DNA of 64,000 nt from Streptomyces sp. Ag109_O5-10 (GCF_900105755.1 NZ_FNTQ01000001.1:9176001-9240000), one strand, 5' to 3'; positions 25,701 to 34,411 are shown, counted from the first letter of the stretch. The notes: generated by a model not told the origin, from the sequence alone. Numbers and translations are program-made.

Positions 25701-26931
25701 CGTCGTAGCCGGCACCGGCGGTGCACAGGTACGAGGGGGTGCAGGTGCCGTTGTCGCCCGTGGTCACGTCATTGAGACCGGTACCGGAGGCGTACGGGTA
25801 GGAGTTGGGGTACGTACCCGCGACGGGGGTCCCGGCGGCCGCGTACACGGCGGCGATGATCGGTGAGGCGGCGCTGGTGCCGCCGTACACCTGCCAGCCG
25901 CCACCGCCGTAGGTCTGGTAGACCGCGACGCCGGTGGCCGGGTCGGCCACGGCGGAGACGTCGGCGACGGTGCGCTTGTCGCATCCGGTGTCCGTCTGGA
26001 AGGCCGGCTTGGGCTCGTAGAGGGAGCAGCCGGATCCCGGGCCCAGGCCATCGCGGTTCCAGACCGACTCGGACCAGCCGCGTGCGGTTCCGGAGTCCCG
26101 GACCAGTGAGGTGCCGCCGACGGAGGTCACGTAGGGGGAGACGGCCGGGTAGGCCACCCCGTAGTCGCTGTCACCCGAGGAGGCGACCACAGCGACACCG
26201 GGGTGGTTGTAATGGGCGTCGTACGTCGTCTCGTCCGGGGTCTCGCCGCTGCCCGGGGTGCTGCTGTAGTTGGTGCCGTAGGAGTTGGAGACGTACTTGG
26301 CACCGAGCGCGACCGCCTGGTCGACGGCCGCCCCGAGGTCCTCGAAGCTCGGCTGGTCCGCCTCGACGAGCAGGATGTGCGCGTTCGGCGCGGCCGCGGA
26401 GACCATGTCCAGGTCGAGTGAGATCTCGCCGGCCCAGCCGGAGTCGGGGGCGGGGTAGTCGGTGCCGCCTCGCTGGTCGACCTTGGTGAAGCAGCCGTTC
26501 GCCGTGGTGCAGGCGGGCAGCCCGTACTGCTCGCGGTAGACGGCCAGGTCGGCCTCGGCGCTGGGGTCGTCATAGGCGTCGACGATGGCGATCGTCTGAC
26601 CCGCACCGCCGTCGGCGGGAAGGCTGTAGGCGCTCTGCAGGTCCCCGGCGCCGTAGCCGCTGGGGCTGACGGAGGCGGCCAGCAGGCCCTTGACGGCCTT
26701 GGTGTCGGTGCGGCGCAGGGCGAAACAGGCGGCCTCGCCCTTCTTGGGCGTGGAGCACGAGGGTTCGAGGGCGACCTTCTTCTTGGCCGAGGACGCCGAG
26801 GCGACGGACGGGGGCGCCGCGTGGGCCGGGATCTGCATGCCCAGGACCGTCATTGCGGCGGCGCTCAGGACCGTCAGGCAGGCGGCGGCTCTTCGGCGTA
26901 AAGCTGAACCGGTTCTCGGTGAGACGCGCAA
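22756..26931 (-). CDS. Multidomain secreted sedolisin-like peptidase (S53) with Kelch and carboxypeptidase-regulatory-like repeats (module 2)
   Basis: A 1391-aa exported protein. I place the start at TTG 26931, because AGGAG lies 7 bases upstream and an Arg-rich signal peptide follows immediately (ending IPAHAA). The S53 domain (about 75-410) has Glu169 and Asp173 (GEISLDLD, the E-x3-D pair), oxyanion Asp254 (SSGDSD) and Ser353 (GGTSAASP). Two carboxypeptidase-regulatory-like beta domains follow (GTVTDDSTGKPVAGATV), then a MAM-like jelly roll, another regulatory-like domain, at least five Kelch units (KLYVVGGCGAESCG) and a final regulatory-like domain. The usual long sedolisin pro-domain is missing or very short. 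It is divergent from a LuxR-type regulator. Confidence 0.9.
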   Translation of the reverse strand: MRVSPRTGSALRRRAAACLTVLSAAAMTVLGMQIPAHAAPPSVASASSAKKKVALEPSCSTPKKGEAACFALRRTDTKAVKGLLAASVSPSGYGAGDLQSAYSLPADGGAGQTIAIVDAYDDPSAEADLAVYREQYGLPACTTANGCFTKVDQRGGTDYPAPDSGWAGEISLDLDMVSAAAPNAHILLVEADQPSFEDLGAAVDQAVALGAKYVSNSYGTNYSSTPGSGETPDETTYDAHYNHPGVAVVASSGDSDYGVAYPAVSPYVTSVGGTSLVRDSGTARGWSESVWNRDGLGPGSGCSLYEPKPAFQTDTGCDKRTVADVSAVADPATGVAVYQTYGGGGWQVYGGTSAASPIIAAVYAAAGTPVAGTYPNSYPYASGTGLNDVTTGDNGTCTPSYLCTAGAGYDGPTGLGTPDGLAAFRSGPHGKLSGTVTDDSTGKPVAGATVTTQGGGTAHTAADGTYSLVLPVGSYDITVEAYGYATGTASGVSLGDGDTLTKNFALTPVPSRTVSGKVTDGSGHGWPLYAKITADGVPGGPVWTDPLTGAFDLKLPQGHDYTLHVTSAYPGYTSPTKKITVADSDQTLNVAVPVDPWGATAPTGYSVHDEGTTETFDSTDSAPKGWSVVNADGTTGGWAFDDPGSRGNTTGGDGGFAVVDSDHSGNGAHQDSQLLSPVYDFTDNSAPEIAFANDYLAIGGQSAGVDVTTDGGATWTSLWSATGSTFGAQKVELPLTDYAGKASVQLRFHFTGSFGWWWKVDNVFVGERHVTPLPGGLLTGTVTDANTATGLVGATVTNKDDGKQSTVTLATPDDPALGDGVYALFSSLGSHGFTAAKPHYTGLDKTVKVAADSAVGADFALGAGQLSLDKTSLTASVGWGEQTTKTLTIKNTGTAAATVKLGEQSGGFSIESAGGAPLKLVKGSYSPLSSKAAAAAAGTTAKVAPGAAGDAWQAAPDLPVKLMDNAVATNDGKVYSAFGFNGSADTKDMYVLDPVAGTWTKLAGAADTREDPAHGFIDGKFYAVGGWGASGAPDSKLEIYDPGSDTWTTGAASPKPYAGSGSAVLDGKLYVVGGCGAESCGSTDVTVYDPAADTWSTVADYPESISWSSCAGISGKLYCAGGLNGNSEDKHSYVYDPATNAWSQVADLPITLWGSAYTSANGMLVTASGVTQNSITNQAFAFDPEAGTWTALPNADTATYRGGGALGFFKVGGGVALATPATTVEVLPGYDQGDTADVSWLSESAQQLTLQPGKSSKVTITLDASVAEVTQPGSFTARLSVSSDTPYSVPALPVELDVAPPKTWGKITGTVLGVTANGGTAPIAGATVQIDTWATSYTLTTDTHGGYALWLDVRNNPLTVIVAKDGFQPTVATVKIKKKSTATANFTLKRK

Positions 26932-27064
26932 GACGTTACTCCTCAGGTTGCATTGCATGGGTCGACCCGTATGCGGTTCGCGGTCGACGGCGGATACGGG
27001 TAGTCGCATTCGCCACCCTCAATTGGCGTACTCCGAACGGCAATTGACAATAAGCGCCGTGTTA

Positions 27065-27129
27065 CATGTACATGACGTTGGGGCGAATCCGAAAAAGAGG
27101 CCTGCGATTCGGGCCGGAAATAAATTTCC
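27065..27129. promoter_or_regulatory. Two palindromes in the sedolisin/LuxR divergent promoter region
   Basis: The 488-bp gap between the divergent sedolisin (26931) and regulator (27420) is AT-richer than its surroundings. It holds CATGTACATG (27065-27074, perfect) and GGAAAT-aa-ATTTCC (27116-27129, perfect). These are candidate regulator sites. A TTGACA hexamer at 27044-27049 could be part of a promoter, but I see no convincing -10. Confidence 0.35.
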
Positions 27130-27419
27130 ATGCCAACAGGACCCCGCCGCTTCATCAAAAATGCGTGGGGCCTATTTCTGCAGGGTTGTGATTTTCAGTC
27201 GGCTGCGGGCGGCCGGTGACCAGGGCCCACACTCTGCGGCGGCTACGGGAGTTGTCGGTCCGGACATGTGGTCGGAACGGAGATCACCGCACCGGTGACC
27301 TGTGATCATCCTGATCTCGGCAGCCTCGCCTGACAAGATCCGACGCCTGCGGGCCCGCGCAGTTGCACACTTGCGTAGCATCGGCGTGAACCTCGTTCCG
27401 ATCTTCCGAGGAGTCGCTG

Positions 27420-28451
27420 ATGGACGTGTCCTCCCTAGACGCGTTGTGGCCGGGCACCGGCCTGGGCGGCCTCGCCCGGCAAGCACTGGAATACCTGGTC
27501 GGCCATCCGGACGCGGAGGAGGAAGCGGTCGCGGCAGGGATCGGCGTGCCGGCCCAGGCGGCCCGGGACGCCCTGCGGTCCCTGGAGGCCGAACTCCTGG
27601 CCGTACGCGTCAGGGAACGGCCCACGCGCTGGAGCGCCAGCCCGCCCCGCTCCGCCTTGGGCGCCCTTCTCGCCCGTAAGCGACAGGAGTTGGCCAGGGC
27701 GGAGCTGTACGCGGAACAGCTCCACGAGGTCTATCGCACGGCCCCGGGCCGGCAGGTCGCCTCGGACCTTTTCGAGGTGGTCGAGAGCGATGAACAGGTC
27801 GGCGCCCGCTATGCACACCTTCTGAGGAGCAGTCACAAGGAGGTCCTGCATTTCGCGAAGCCGCCGTATGTGACCTCGAGGATCGCCCCTACCGACGCTT
27901 CCACCTCGGCGGGCTCCGCGGTCCGTCCCGGCGTCCGGCTCCGGTCCGTGTACGACAGCGACGGAATCGGGGACGACGGATGCCTGGAGGCGGCTCTCCG
28001 GGGCGCCGCGGAAGGGGAGTTGCGGCTCCTGTCCGGACTGCCCATGAAACTGGTCATCTTCGACGCCGTCGCGGCGATCATGCCGTTACGGAAAGACGAT
28101 CCGGCCGCGGGCTCACTCGTCGTGCACTCCTCGACGCTGCTGGACGTACTGACCGCCCTCTTCGAGAGCGTATGGGAGCGCGCGGTGCCCCTGTCGCTGG
28201 AGAGCCGGCCCGTCTCGCCCGCCGCGAGCGCCGAAAGACAGGACGGCGTTCTCGACAGCCGGACGCGGGACATCCTGCGCCTGATGTCCGCGGGGATGAA
28301 GGACGACGCCATCGCCCGCGCGCTGCGGCTCAGCCGCCGGACCGTACAGACACATATCAGCGATCTGGGCAGACAGCTGGGCGCGCGGACCCGCTTCCAG
28401 ATCGCGCTGCTGGCCCAGGAACGCGGCTGGCTCGGAAACCCGAAGGCCTAG
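27420..28451 (+). CDS. LuxR-type regulator with TrmB-like N-terminal domain (module 2)
   Basis: A 343-aa regulator with the same plan as those at 15464 and 43879. It has an N-terminal winged-helix-like region (LARQALEYLVGHPDAEEEAVAAG), a middle domain with the shared HKEVLHFAKPPYVTS signature, and a C-terminal LuxR HTH at about 278-338 (LSRRTVQTHISDLGRQLG, ending AQERGWL). ATG 27420 has GAGGAG 8 bases upstream. It is divergent from the sedolisin gene, which it probably controls. No response-regulator receiver domain is present, so it is likely a one-component ligand sensor. Confidence 0.88.
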   Translation: MDVSSLDALWPGTGLGGLARQALEYLVGHPDAEEEAVAAGIGVPAQAARDALRSLEAELLAVRVRERPTRWSASPPRSALGALLARKRQELARAELYAEQLHEVYRTAPGRQVASDLFEVVESDEQVGARYAHLLRSSHKEVLHFAKPPYVTSRIAPTDASTSAGSAVRPGVRLRSVYDSDGIGDDGCLEAALRGAAEGELRLLSGLPMKLVIFDAVAAIMPLRKDDPAAGSLVVHSSTLLDVLTALFESVWERAVPLSLESRPVSPAASAERQDGVLDSRTRDILRLMSAGMKDDAIARALRLSRRTVQTHISDLGRQLGARTRFQIALLAQERGWLGNPKA

Positions 28452-29118
28452 GGTCCGTCAGGATTGGAGTTCCACTCGCCTCAGCATTGCACTTTCCGCG
28501 TGCACACAACCGGCGCCGACCCGGTGCGCCCGGTGCGCCAGGTTTCGCGGCGCCGCCTGCGTCGTCGTGACGCGGTGTCGTATCCGGAGAGGTACAGGGT
28601 GTGGCGGCGTAGGAGGAACTGCCCGGTTCCACGTGCCTGCTCGGCGACGCCTCGCATGTGGTCGCAGAAGCGGGTGAGACTCCGAGGGGTTCTCCTCGAA
28701 TGCGGTCCCGTCGTCCAGGACAGTCGCGAGGAGGCCCCTGCCTGACGCGGCTGCACACGGATCACGAGCATCTGCCCGACAAGCCGTCATCAAGAGTTCC
28801 CACAGGTGTGCGGTTTCGGCGACGGTTCAGGGCGGGCCCCGGCGAGGGCTCCGGACGACGTGCGGCGGGCTCCGCCGACGTCTTTCGTCGGGTCGGCAGG
28901 GGCGAGGTCGGGTAGCCGGGTTCCTGCACCGACGCACCGGCTGTGGCCGCACGGGGCCCGACTCCCAGGGCTGACGCCTTCCACCCGTCAGGGGCTGCGA
29001 CCGCCTTCCCACGGACCTGAGCCGCTCCGCCGGGCGGCATCCGGCAGATCCGCCACATCGCCCGCGAGCTCGTCCCTCCACCGTCGCCACGGTGACCCTC
29101 TTCCGAGAGGAATACGCT
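28452..29118. other. Intergenic stretch without a recognisable gene
   Basis: 667 bp between the regulator and the decayed MMPL gene. Several frames are open by GC bias, but none has both a ribosome site and a family I recognise. On the minus strand one segment reads RFCDHMRGVAEQAR and may be a relic of a real gene. No strong hairpin was noted. Confidence 0.5.
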
Positions 29119-30148
29119 GTGCTCACCGCATTTGCAGAGGCAGTTCGCCGCAGAGCAAAACTCGTCCTGGTCCTCTGCGCTGTCGCACTCATCGCCGTGG
29201 GCGCCGTGGGTGCCGGCGCTTTCGGGCAGCTCAAAACCGGCGGCTTCGATGCGGAAGGCGCGCAGTCCACCCGCGCCGATGAGAGGGTGGATACCGTTTT
29301 CGGCGGCGCGCCCAACTTGGTTCTTCTGGTCAAGGCTCGCAATGGATCGATCGACTCACCCGCTACGGCAGCCTCCGGGGCCGGACTGGCCGACGATCTC
29401 GCCCAGGAAGGCCAGCCACTCCGCAGCCGCACAGCAACTGGTCGGCGACATCCGGGCGCTCCCCGCCCCGCACCGCGCCGCCGTCCTCGTCACCGGCGAC
29501 TCCGCGCGGCTCGTCGACACCAACCACGCCATCGACACCCGACTTCCGTACGCCGCAGGCCTGGTCGGACTCAGCACGCTGATCGTGCTCTTCCTGTTCA
29601 CCGGCAGCATCGCCCAACCGATCCGGGCCCTCGTCCTCAACGCCCTCGGAAGGACCGCGTCCCTCGGCACGATGGTGTGGATCTTCCAGTACGGCCACCT
29701 CTCCTCGTGGCTCGGCTTCACCCCGCGCCCGATGGACACAGCGATGACCATGGCCCTGTTCTGCATCGCCTTCGGCCTGTCGATGGACTACGAGGTGTTC
29801 CTCACCAGCCGCATCAAGGAACTCCACGACGGCGGCGCCGGCACCTTCCAAGCCGTCACCGAAGGACTGGCGCGCACCGGACGGATCGTGTCGACCGCGG
29901 CCGTCCTCCTCGCGGTCAGCTTCTTCGCCTTCGGCACCGCCTCGGTCAGCTTCCTGCAGATGTTCGGCCTCGGCTGCGGGCTGGTCATCCTTCTCGACGC
30001 CCTCCTGATCCGCGGCATCCTCGTGCCGGCCGCCATGCGCCTCCTCGGCCGCCACGCTTGGGCTGCCCCGCGCCCCCTGCGCCGCCTCCATGACCGCGTC
30101 GGACTCACCGACACCGAGGAACCCAGGGACCTCACTCCGGTCGGATAG
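29119..30148 (+). pseudogene. MMPL-family (RND-type) membrane exporter, internally deleted and frameshifted
   Basis: GTG 29119 (GAGAGG upstream) begins a normal MMPL N-terminus: a first transmembrane helix, then AEGAQSTRADERVDTVFGG and VLLVKARNGSID. Near 29409-29425 the frame changes and the sequence jumps to the C-terminal half (GDIRALPAPHRAAVLVTGDS, five to six membrane segments, FGLSMDYEVFLTSRIKE, ending LRRLHDRVGLTDTEE). Family members have about 700 residues; here roughly 280 central residues are missing. The last codons run into an IS701 scrap. Non-functional. Confidence 0.85.
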
Positions 30149-30280
30149 CCGGCACGGTGCCGGTGCCCTTCTCCCCGTCGCCGGTCCAGTCGACCACGAG
30201 GACGGCCTCGTCTTCGTGAAGGTGCTCGACCACGTAGTCGCGTAGGTGGTCGCGGACGAAGTCGACGTCCCATGAGGGCG
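30135..30280 (-). pseudogene. IS701-family transposase fragment
   Basis: About 45 residues on the minus strand (FVRDHLRDYVVEHLHEDEA, VLVVDWTGDGEKGTGTV) match the first catalytic segment of IS701 transposases, with DWTGD in place of the usual DETGD. It overlaps the end of the broken MMPL gene and marks the probable cause of that damage. Confidence 0.65.
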
Positions 30281-30342
30281 GCCGCCCGGCGGACTGGCGT
30301 CGGCTCGGCGGGGCACGCCACGGCAGACCAGAGTTCTTGGAG

Positions 30343-31455
30343 TCAGGGTGTGCCCGTGCCTGCCAGGACGAAGTCCGCACGGGCTGATTCGATTCCGTTG
30401 ATCTGCAGGGAGATCGCGTGGGTGCCGGGGTAGTACCGGCGGGTCGTGATCGGCCGGAACGAGTGCTCCCGCGTCACCTGGATCCGCTCGCCCGGCGCGA
30501 GGGTGCGGGTGGTGAGTTTGAAGGTCTTGCCGGTCTGGCCGCCGTTGGCCTTGCGGTGGTGCACGATGTAGTCGATGGTCAGCCGTGCCTCGGTGTCACC
30601 GGTGTTGCGGATCGAGGCGGAGAAGTGGACGCTGCCGCCGAGCGGGATGGTGGTGTGGTCCAGGCGAGGCCCGTCGACCTCCACCCTCGCCGGGGCGAAG
30701 CCGAGCAGGTCGAGGGCTGTGGGGTGGCCGCGTTTGACGAGGGTGCGCAGCCCGTGGCGCACGAGGCGTCCGGCGGCCGCGTCGGAATCGTCCAGCCAGC
30801 GGCGGGCGGTGCCGACGACGAGGTCGGGGTGGTCCCGGCTGAGGTCGTTGAGATGGTTGGCGACCGAGCGGCGTACGTAGTCGCTCTCGTCGCGGTGGAG
30901 GGCGTCCAGGATGGGTACGGTCGCGCCCGGGCGGGCCTGGATGCCGGGCACCCGTACCGCCCAGGGAAGGTAGGGGCGGGTCCCCTCGGAGGCGAGCCTG
31001 CGCACGTGGGCGTCGGCCGACCCGGTCCAGTCGCTGATGACGTCCAGGGCCCGCTCAAGGTCGTGCCGCAGCAGCGTCCTGATGGCGAACTCCGAGGTGA
31101 GACGGCCGGTGAGCTCGGCGAGCAGCGCCATCGCGTCGTCGAAGGCCGCGGTGGTGTCTTCCTGGACCGCGCGGGTGGCGATCGCGCTGGTGACCGGCCA
31201 GATCAGCCATCCGGTGAAGTCTGCGGCGTTGTCCCGGGCGGTGCGTACGGTCCGCGCCAGCGTGGCGTAGTCGCCGGGCAGGTCCGCCAGCAGGGCATCG
31301 CGCAGCAGGTCGGCGCGTTCCCGCAGGGACAGCGGGGCGATCCGACGTGGCGCCGCACGCAGCGACCCGAGGTCGGCGTCCGGGGCGGCGATCTCAACGG
31401 CGCTCAGAAGGCTCTCGACGGCGTGGCGGCCGATGAGCTCGTCGGCGGATGGCAT
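30343..31455 (-). CDS. DNA alkylation repair protein, AlkC-like (HEAT-like repeats plus C-terminal beta domain)
   Basis: A 370-aa protein related to the AlkC/AlkD glycosylase superfamily, which removes N-alkylated bases. The N-terminal ~240 residues are paired helices of HEAT-like type (RLASEGTRPYLPWAVRV, DESDYVRRSVANHLNDLSRDHPDLV), the usual AlkC/D region. Residues ~255-370 form a beta-rich Ig-like domain (SIRNTGDTEARLTIDYIVHHRK), as in the AlkC group with an extra C-terminal domain. ATG 31455 has GGAAGAGA upstream. It is a single gene with its own promoter, neighboured by an IS scrap downstream. Confidence 0.88.
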   Translation of the reverse strand: MPSADELIGRHAVESLLSAVEIAAPDADLGSLRAAPRRIAPLSLRERADLLRDALLADLPGDYATLARTVRTARDNAADFTGWLIWPVTSAIATRAVQEDTTAAFDDAMALLAELTGRLTSEFAIRTLLRHDLERALDVISDWTGSADAHVRRLASEGTRPYLPWAVRVPGIQARPGATVPILDALHRDESDYVRRSVANHLNDLSRDHPDLVVGTARRWLDDSDAAAGRLVRHGLRTLVKRGHPTALDLLGFAPARVEVDGPRLDHTTIPLGGSVHFSASIRNTGDTEARLTIDYIVHHRKANGGQTGKTFKLTTRTLAPGERIQVTREHSFRPITTRRYYPGTHAISLQINGIESARADFVLAGTGTP

Positions 31456-31643
31456 GCGGTCTCTTCCGTCATGGGAGGTGGTGCAGCGGTGGTGAGCGGC
31501 AGGCTGACGCTACTGCAACCGCTCGTGGCCTGCACGGGCCTGCTCGCCGTCTCGTCGGTGATGCCGGCGGCACCGGTGCGCGTGCCGGGTTGGCGCGGGC
31601 GACGGCGCCCTCGCAAGCGAGCGTCTCGGTGTCACGCGAAATC

Positions 31644-31682
31644 CGTGCGCCCGCGTCGGCGTTCGGCGGACGCGGGCGCACG
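31644..31682. terminator. Hairpin terminator after the NmrA-SnoaL operon
   Basis: A 14-bp perfect stem (31644-31657 with 31669-31682) with an 11-base loop lies 60 bases past the SnoaL-like gene stop on the minus strand and upstream of the AlkC gene. Confidence 0.65.
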
Positions 31683-31741
31683 ACGGGCCTCAGGCACTCG
31701 GCGCCTGGGAGACGGGGCCGCGCCTCAGGGGGTGCCGGCTG

Positions 31742-32194
31742 CTACGAGGAGCGGTCCTGCGGCCATCCCTGTGCGTCGAATACAGCGATGGGATCCAGGT
31801 AGTCGCGCCAGTGCGTCACCTTGCGGTCCTTGATGGTCACGACGGAGACGAAGCGGTTGTCGTAGGGGCGCCCTGTCACCGCCGACGTGCCGTGGACCTC
31901 GTACTCCAGGACGACCGTCGAGGTCCTGGGGTCGTGGTGGACGTGGAGATTGTCCGCGCTGCGCAGCGTGACGTAGTCGCCGTAGTCGCTGTACAGGTCG
32001 ATGATCCCCTGGCGTCCCTCGACCCGCCGGGGGTAGCCCGGCACGGTGATCAGGTACTCGAAGACCACGTCCTCGGCCAGCAGGTCGTAGTAGTCCTCCC
32101 CGTCGGCCAGGCCGTCCAGCCCTTCCTTGATGATGCGGAAGAACGGGCTGTTCGCCCCGGCCAGGGGAGTGTTGTCGTCGACGGTCTTGCTCAC
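31742..32194 (-). CDS. SnoaL-like / NTF2-fold protein
   Basis: A 150-aa cone-fold protein: ADGEDYYDLLAEDVVFEYL, then RRVEGRQGIIDLYSDYG, a strand with VVLEYEVHGTS, and the C-terminal RKVTHWRDYLDPIAV typical of SnoaL-like enzymes and binding proteins. GTG 32194 overlaps the NmrA-like stop by 4 bases with GGAGGCGAA upstream, so the two are co-translated. Such pairs usually act on small carbonyl or aromatic compounds; the substrate is unknown. Confidence 0.85.
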   Translation of the reverse strand: MSKTVDDNTPLAGANSPFFRIIKEGLDGLADGEDYYDLLAEDVVFEYLITVPGYPRRVEGRQGIIDLYSDYGDYVTLRSADNLHVHHDPRTSTVVLEYEVHGTSAVTGRPYDNRFVSVVTIKDRKVTHWRDYLDPIAVFDAQGWPQDRSS

Positions 32195-33039
32195 TTCGCC
32201 TCCGGGTTCCAGGCGTGGACGGTGCGCTCGGCGAACGCGCGGAAGGTGGTGGCCGGCCGGCCGGTGACCTTCTCGACGTCGCCGGTGGGCGTGGCACCGT
32301 TGCCGGTGATGACGTTGCCGGTGAGCCAGCGCAGCATGACCGCGTAGTCGGCGGGGGCGCCCGCAGCGAGCGCCCCGTTGATCCACATCTCCTGGTCGAT
32401 GTCGTGGTAGGCGACGGACCGGCCGCTCACGGAAGCGATGATGTCCGCGGCCTCCTGGAAGGTGAGGGCCTGCGGGCCGGTGAGCGAGTAGACGGCGCCG
32501 GCGTGGGTCTCGGGGTCCAGGAGCGTCTGGGCCGCGACCGCCGCGATGTCGGCCGCGTCGACGAAGGCCTCCCTTCCGCCGCCGCTCGGGACCGTGAGTA
32601 CTCCGTCGATGACGGGGAGGTGGTCGTCGGCGAAGTTCTGCATCACCCACGACGTGCGCAGGACCGCGTGCGTGATGCCCTGCCGGGACGCCAGATCGGC
32701 CTCGACGGCCGCGATGTCGACCTCCGTCGGCGCCTGGTCGGCGTTGTACACGCTCAGGTAGGTGACGTGGCGCACGCCGGCCACCTCGGCGAGGTCCAGG
32801 AAGGCTGCGACCTGGTCGGCGTAGCTGATACGCGCGGTGGGTGTCACCAGATAGAGGCGGTCGACGCCGTCCAGTGCGGCCGGGTGGGTGGCCGGGTCGT
32901 CCCAGTCGAACCGAACGTCCGCTCCGCTGCGCGCCGCGGTACGGGGGATGACTCCTCGCTGGGCGAGCGCGTCGGCCAGCAGCGGACCGGACCGGCCGGT
33001 GCCGCCGAGGATGAGTGCGATGGGTACTTCGTTGTTCAT
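32191..33039 (-). CDS. NmrA-like NAD(P)-binding oxidoreductase
   Basis: A 282-aa Rossmann-fold protein of the atypical SDR/NmrA type. It starts with ALILGGTGRSGPLLADAL (GGTGxxG nucleotide loop) and continues with LYLVTPT, VTYLSVYNAD, LRTSWVMQNF and REAFVDAADIAAVAA, the usual order for NAD(P)H-binding quinone-reductase-like proteins. ATG 33039 was chosen because the fold begins at residue 6; an in-frame start 36 bases upstream is possible. It is coupled to the SnoaL-like gene and divergent from an AraC regulator, its likely controller. Confidence 0.87.
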   Translation of the reverse strand: MNNEVPIALILGGTGRSGPLLADALAQRGVIPRTAARSGADVRFDWDDPATHPAALDGVDRLYLVTPTARISYADQVAAFLDLAEVAGVRHVTYLSVYNADQAPTEVDIAAVEADLASRQGITHAVLRTSWVMQNFADDHLPVIDGVLTVPSGGGREAFVDAADIAAVAAQTLLDPETHAGAVYSLTGPQALTFQEAADIIASVSGRSVAYHDIDQEMWINGALAAGAPADYAVMLRWLTGNVITGNGATPTGDVEKVTGRPATTFRAFAERTVHAWNPEAK

Positions 33040-33150
33040 GACTCCATGCTCGAAGCCTGGAACAAGAGAATCCATGCGTGATGCGCTCGATTCTTTATGT
33101 CAGACTCTCACGCCTTGACCCTGGACGCTCGGGCTGGTCAAGCTGATCCC

Positions 33151-34089
33151 ATGGACCTGCTCACCGACCACCTGGTACGGGCACGCGCCACCGGCGCGGT
33201 GTTCGCCCGGACGGTCGCCGAAGCACCGTGGGGACTGCGGCTGGGCGGTTCGATCCAGCTGTCGGTGCACACCGTCGTCCGCGGCCGCGGCTACCTCTGG
33301 CTGAACACTCCCGACAGCACCGTGGAGCTCATACCGGGAAGCGTCACCCTGGTCCGCGGCGGACCGGACCACTACATCGGACATGAACCGGGCGCCGCCT
33401 GCCTGGAACCGGAGGAATTCCGGGCACGCCACGCCCAGACGTTCCCCGGGGACAACCCGCGGGCCACCGTGTTCCTGTGCGGCGCCTACCAGTTCTCCGG
33501 CGAAGTCGGCAGCGGGCTCCTGGACGCCCTGCCGCAGGTCATGACCCTCTCCTCGGCCGACGACGATCCGCTGCGGGATGTGATCGGCCTGCTGTCCCGC
33601 GAACTGGTCCGCAGCGAACTCGCCCAGCAGATCGTCCTGGACCGCCTCCTGGACCTGCTCCTCGTCCTGGCCATCCGCAGCGACTTTCGCCGCAGTGCGA
33701 CCGCACCGCGCTGGTACCGGGCGGCAGCGGATCCCCGGCTGGGAGCCGCGCTGCAAGCCATGCACGAGAACGCGGCCCACCCGTGGACGGTCCCCGAACT
33801 CGCCGACATCAGCGGCCTGTCGCGGGCCGCGTTCGCGCGGCTGTTCAGGGAGGCGCTCGGGCAGGCCCCGATGCAGTATCTGACCGAATGGCGCATGACC
33901 ATCGCCCGCGACCACCTGCGCGCCGACGATCTCACCCTGCCGCAGATCGCCGACGCCGTCGGCTACGGGTCCTCCTTCGCCTTCGCCGCCGCCTTCCGCC
34001 GTCACCACGGAGAACCACCTGGAACCTGGCGCCAGAGAGAACGAGCATCCGCACAGACGCGACTGCTCACCACGCACCACGGCTCGTGA
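33151..34089 (+). CDS. AraC-family regulator with cupin sensor domain
   Basis: A 312-aa regulator. The N-terminal cupin-type domain (about 1-150: LRLGGSIQLSVHTVVRG, ELIPGSVTLVRGGPDHYIG) is followed by a two-part AraC HTH (about 200-300: WTVPELADISGLSRAAFAR, then LTLPQIADAVGYGSSFAFA). I prefer ATG 33151 because homologues of this cupin-AraC class begin at MDLLTDHL; ATG 33097 is an in-frame alternative adding 18 residues. Neither has a clear ribosome site. It is divergent from the NmrA-SnoaL pair and probably induces it. Confidence 0.85.
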   Translation: MDLLTDHLVRARATGAVFARTVAEAPWGLRLGGSIQLSVHTVVRGRGYLWLNTPDSTVELIPGSVTLVRGGPDHYIGHEPGAACLEPEEFRARHAQTFPGDNPRATVFLCGAYQFSGEVGSGLLDALPQVMTLSSADDDPLRDVIGLLSRELVRSELAQQIVLDRLLDLLLVLAIRSDFRRSATAPRWYRAAADPRLGAALQAMHENAAHPWTVPELADISGLSRAAFARLFREALGQAPMQYLTEWRMTIARDHLRADDLTLPQIADAVGYGSSFAFAAAFRRHHGEPPGTWRQRERASAQTRLLTTHHGS

Positions 34090-34257
34090 GCAGTGCCACG
34101 CCCTGGCGCCAGCGTCCCGGTCAGGACGCCTCCTGGACTCCGTACCGCCTGTGCCTCGTCGCGACGGGGCCGCGGCACGACCCGGTCGTCGGCGACGGCG
34201 AGCCGGGCGCAGGAAGCCGTCCCTCCTCGGCCCGGCCGCAAAACCGCGTGGTCCGCA

Positions 34258-34375
34258 CCGATCACGCGGCAGGAAGTCGATGCCGCGGAGCGGATCATCG
34301 GACGCCCTCTGCCGGAACTGCTCCGCGGATCTACACCGAGGTCGGCAACGGGGCTTCGGGCCCGATGCGGGGATC
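34258..34375 (+). pseudogene. SMI1/KNR4-family fragment with one-base frameshift
   Basis: Plus-strand translation gives ITRQEVDAAERIIGRPLPEL-LR, then after loss of one base IYTEVGNGASGP. Together they restore the core SMI1/KNR4 motif (ERxxGRPLPELLRRIYTEVGNGG). The rest of the gene is absent. SMI1/KNR4 proteins are often immunity proteins of contact-dependent toxins, so this is a relic. The surrounding 34090-34411 gap holds nothing else I can support. Confidence 0.6.
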
Positions 34376-34411
34376 GCTTCGCTGCCGCGCTCGTCACGCT
34401 GAAACGATCAG

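Noticed and set aside
27044..27074. Canonical TTGACA promoter for the module-2 regulator
   Set aside because: No acceptable -10 hexamer at 16-18 bp spacing, and the distance to the start at 27420 is over 300 bp. Kept only as a weak note.
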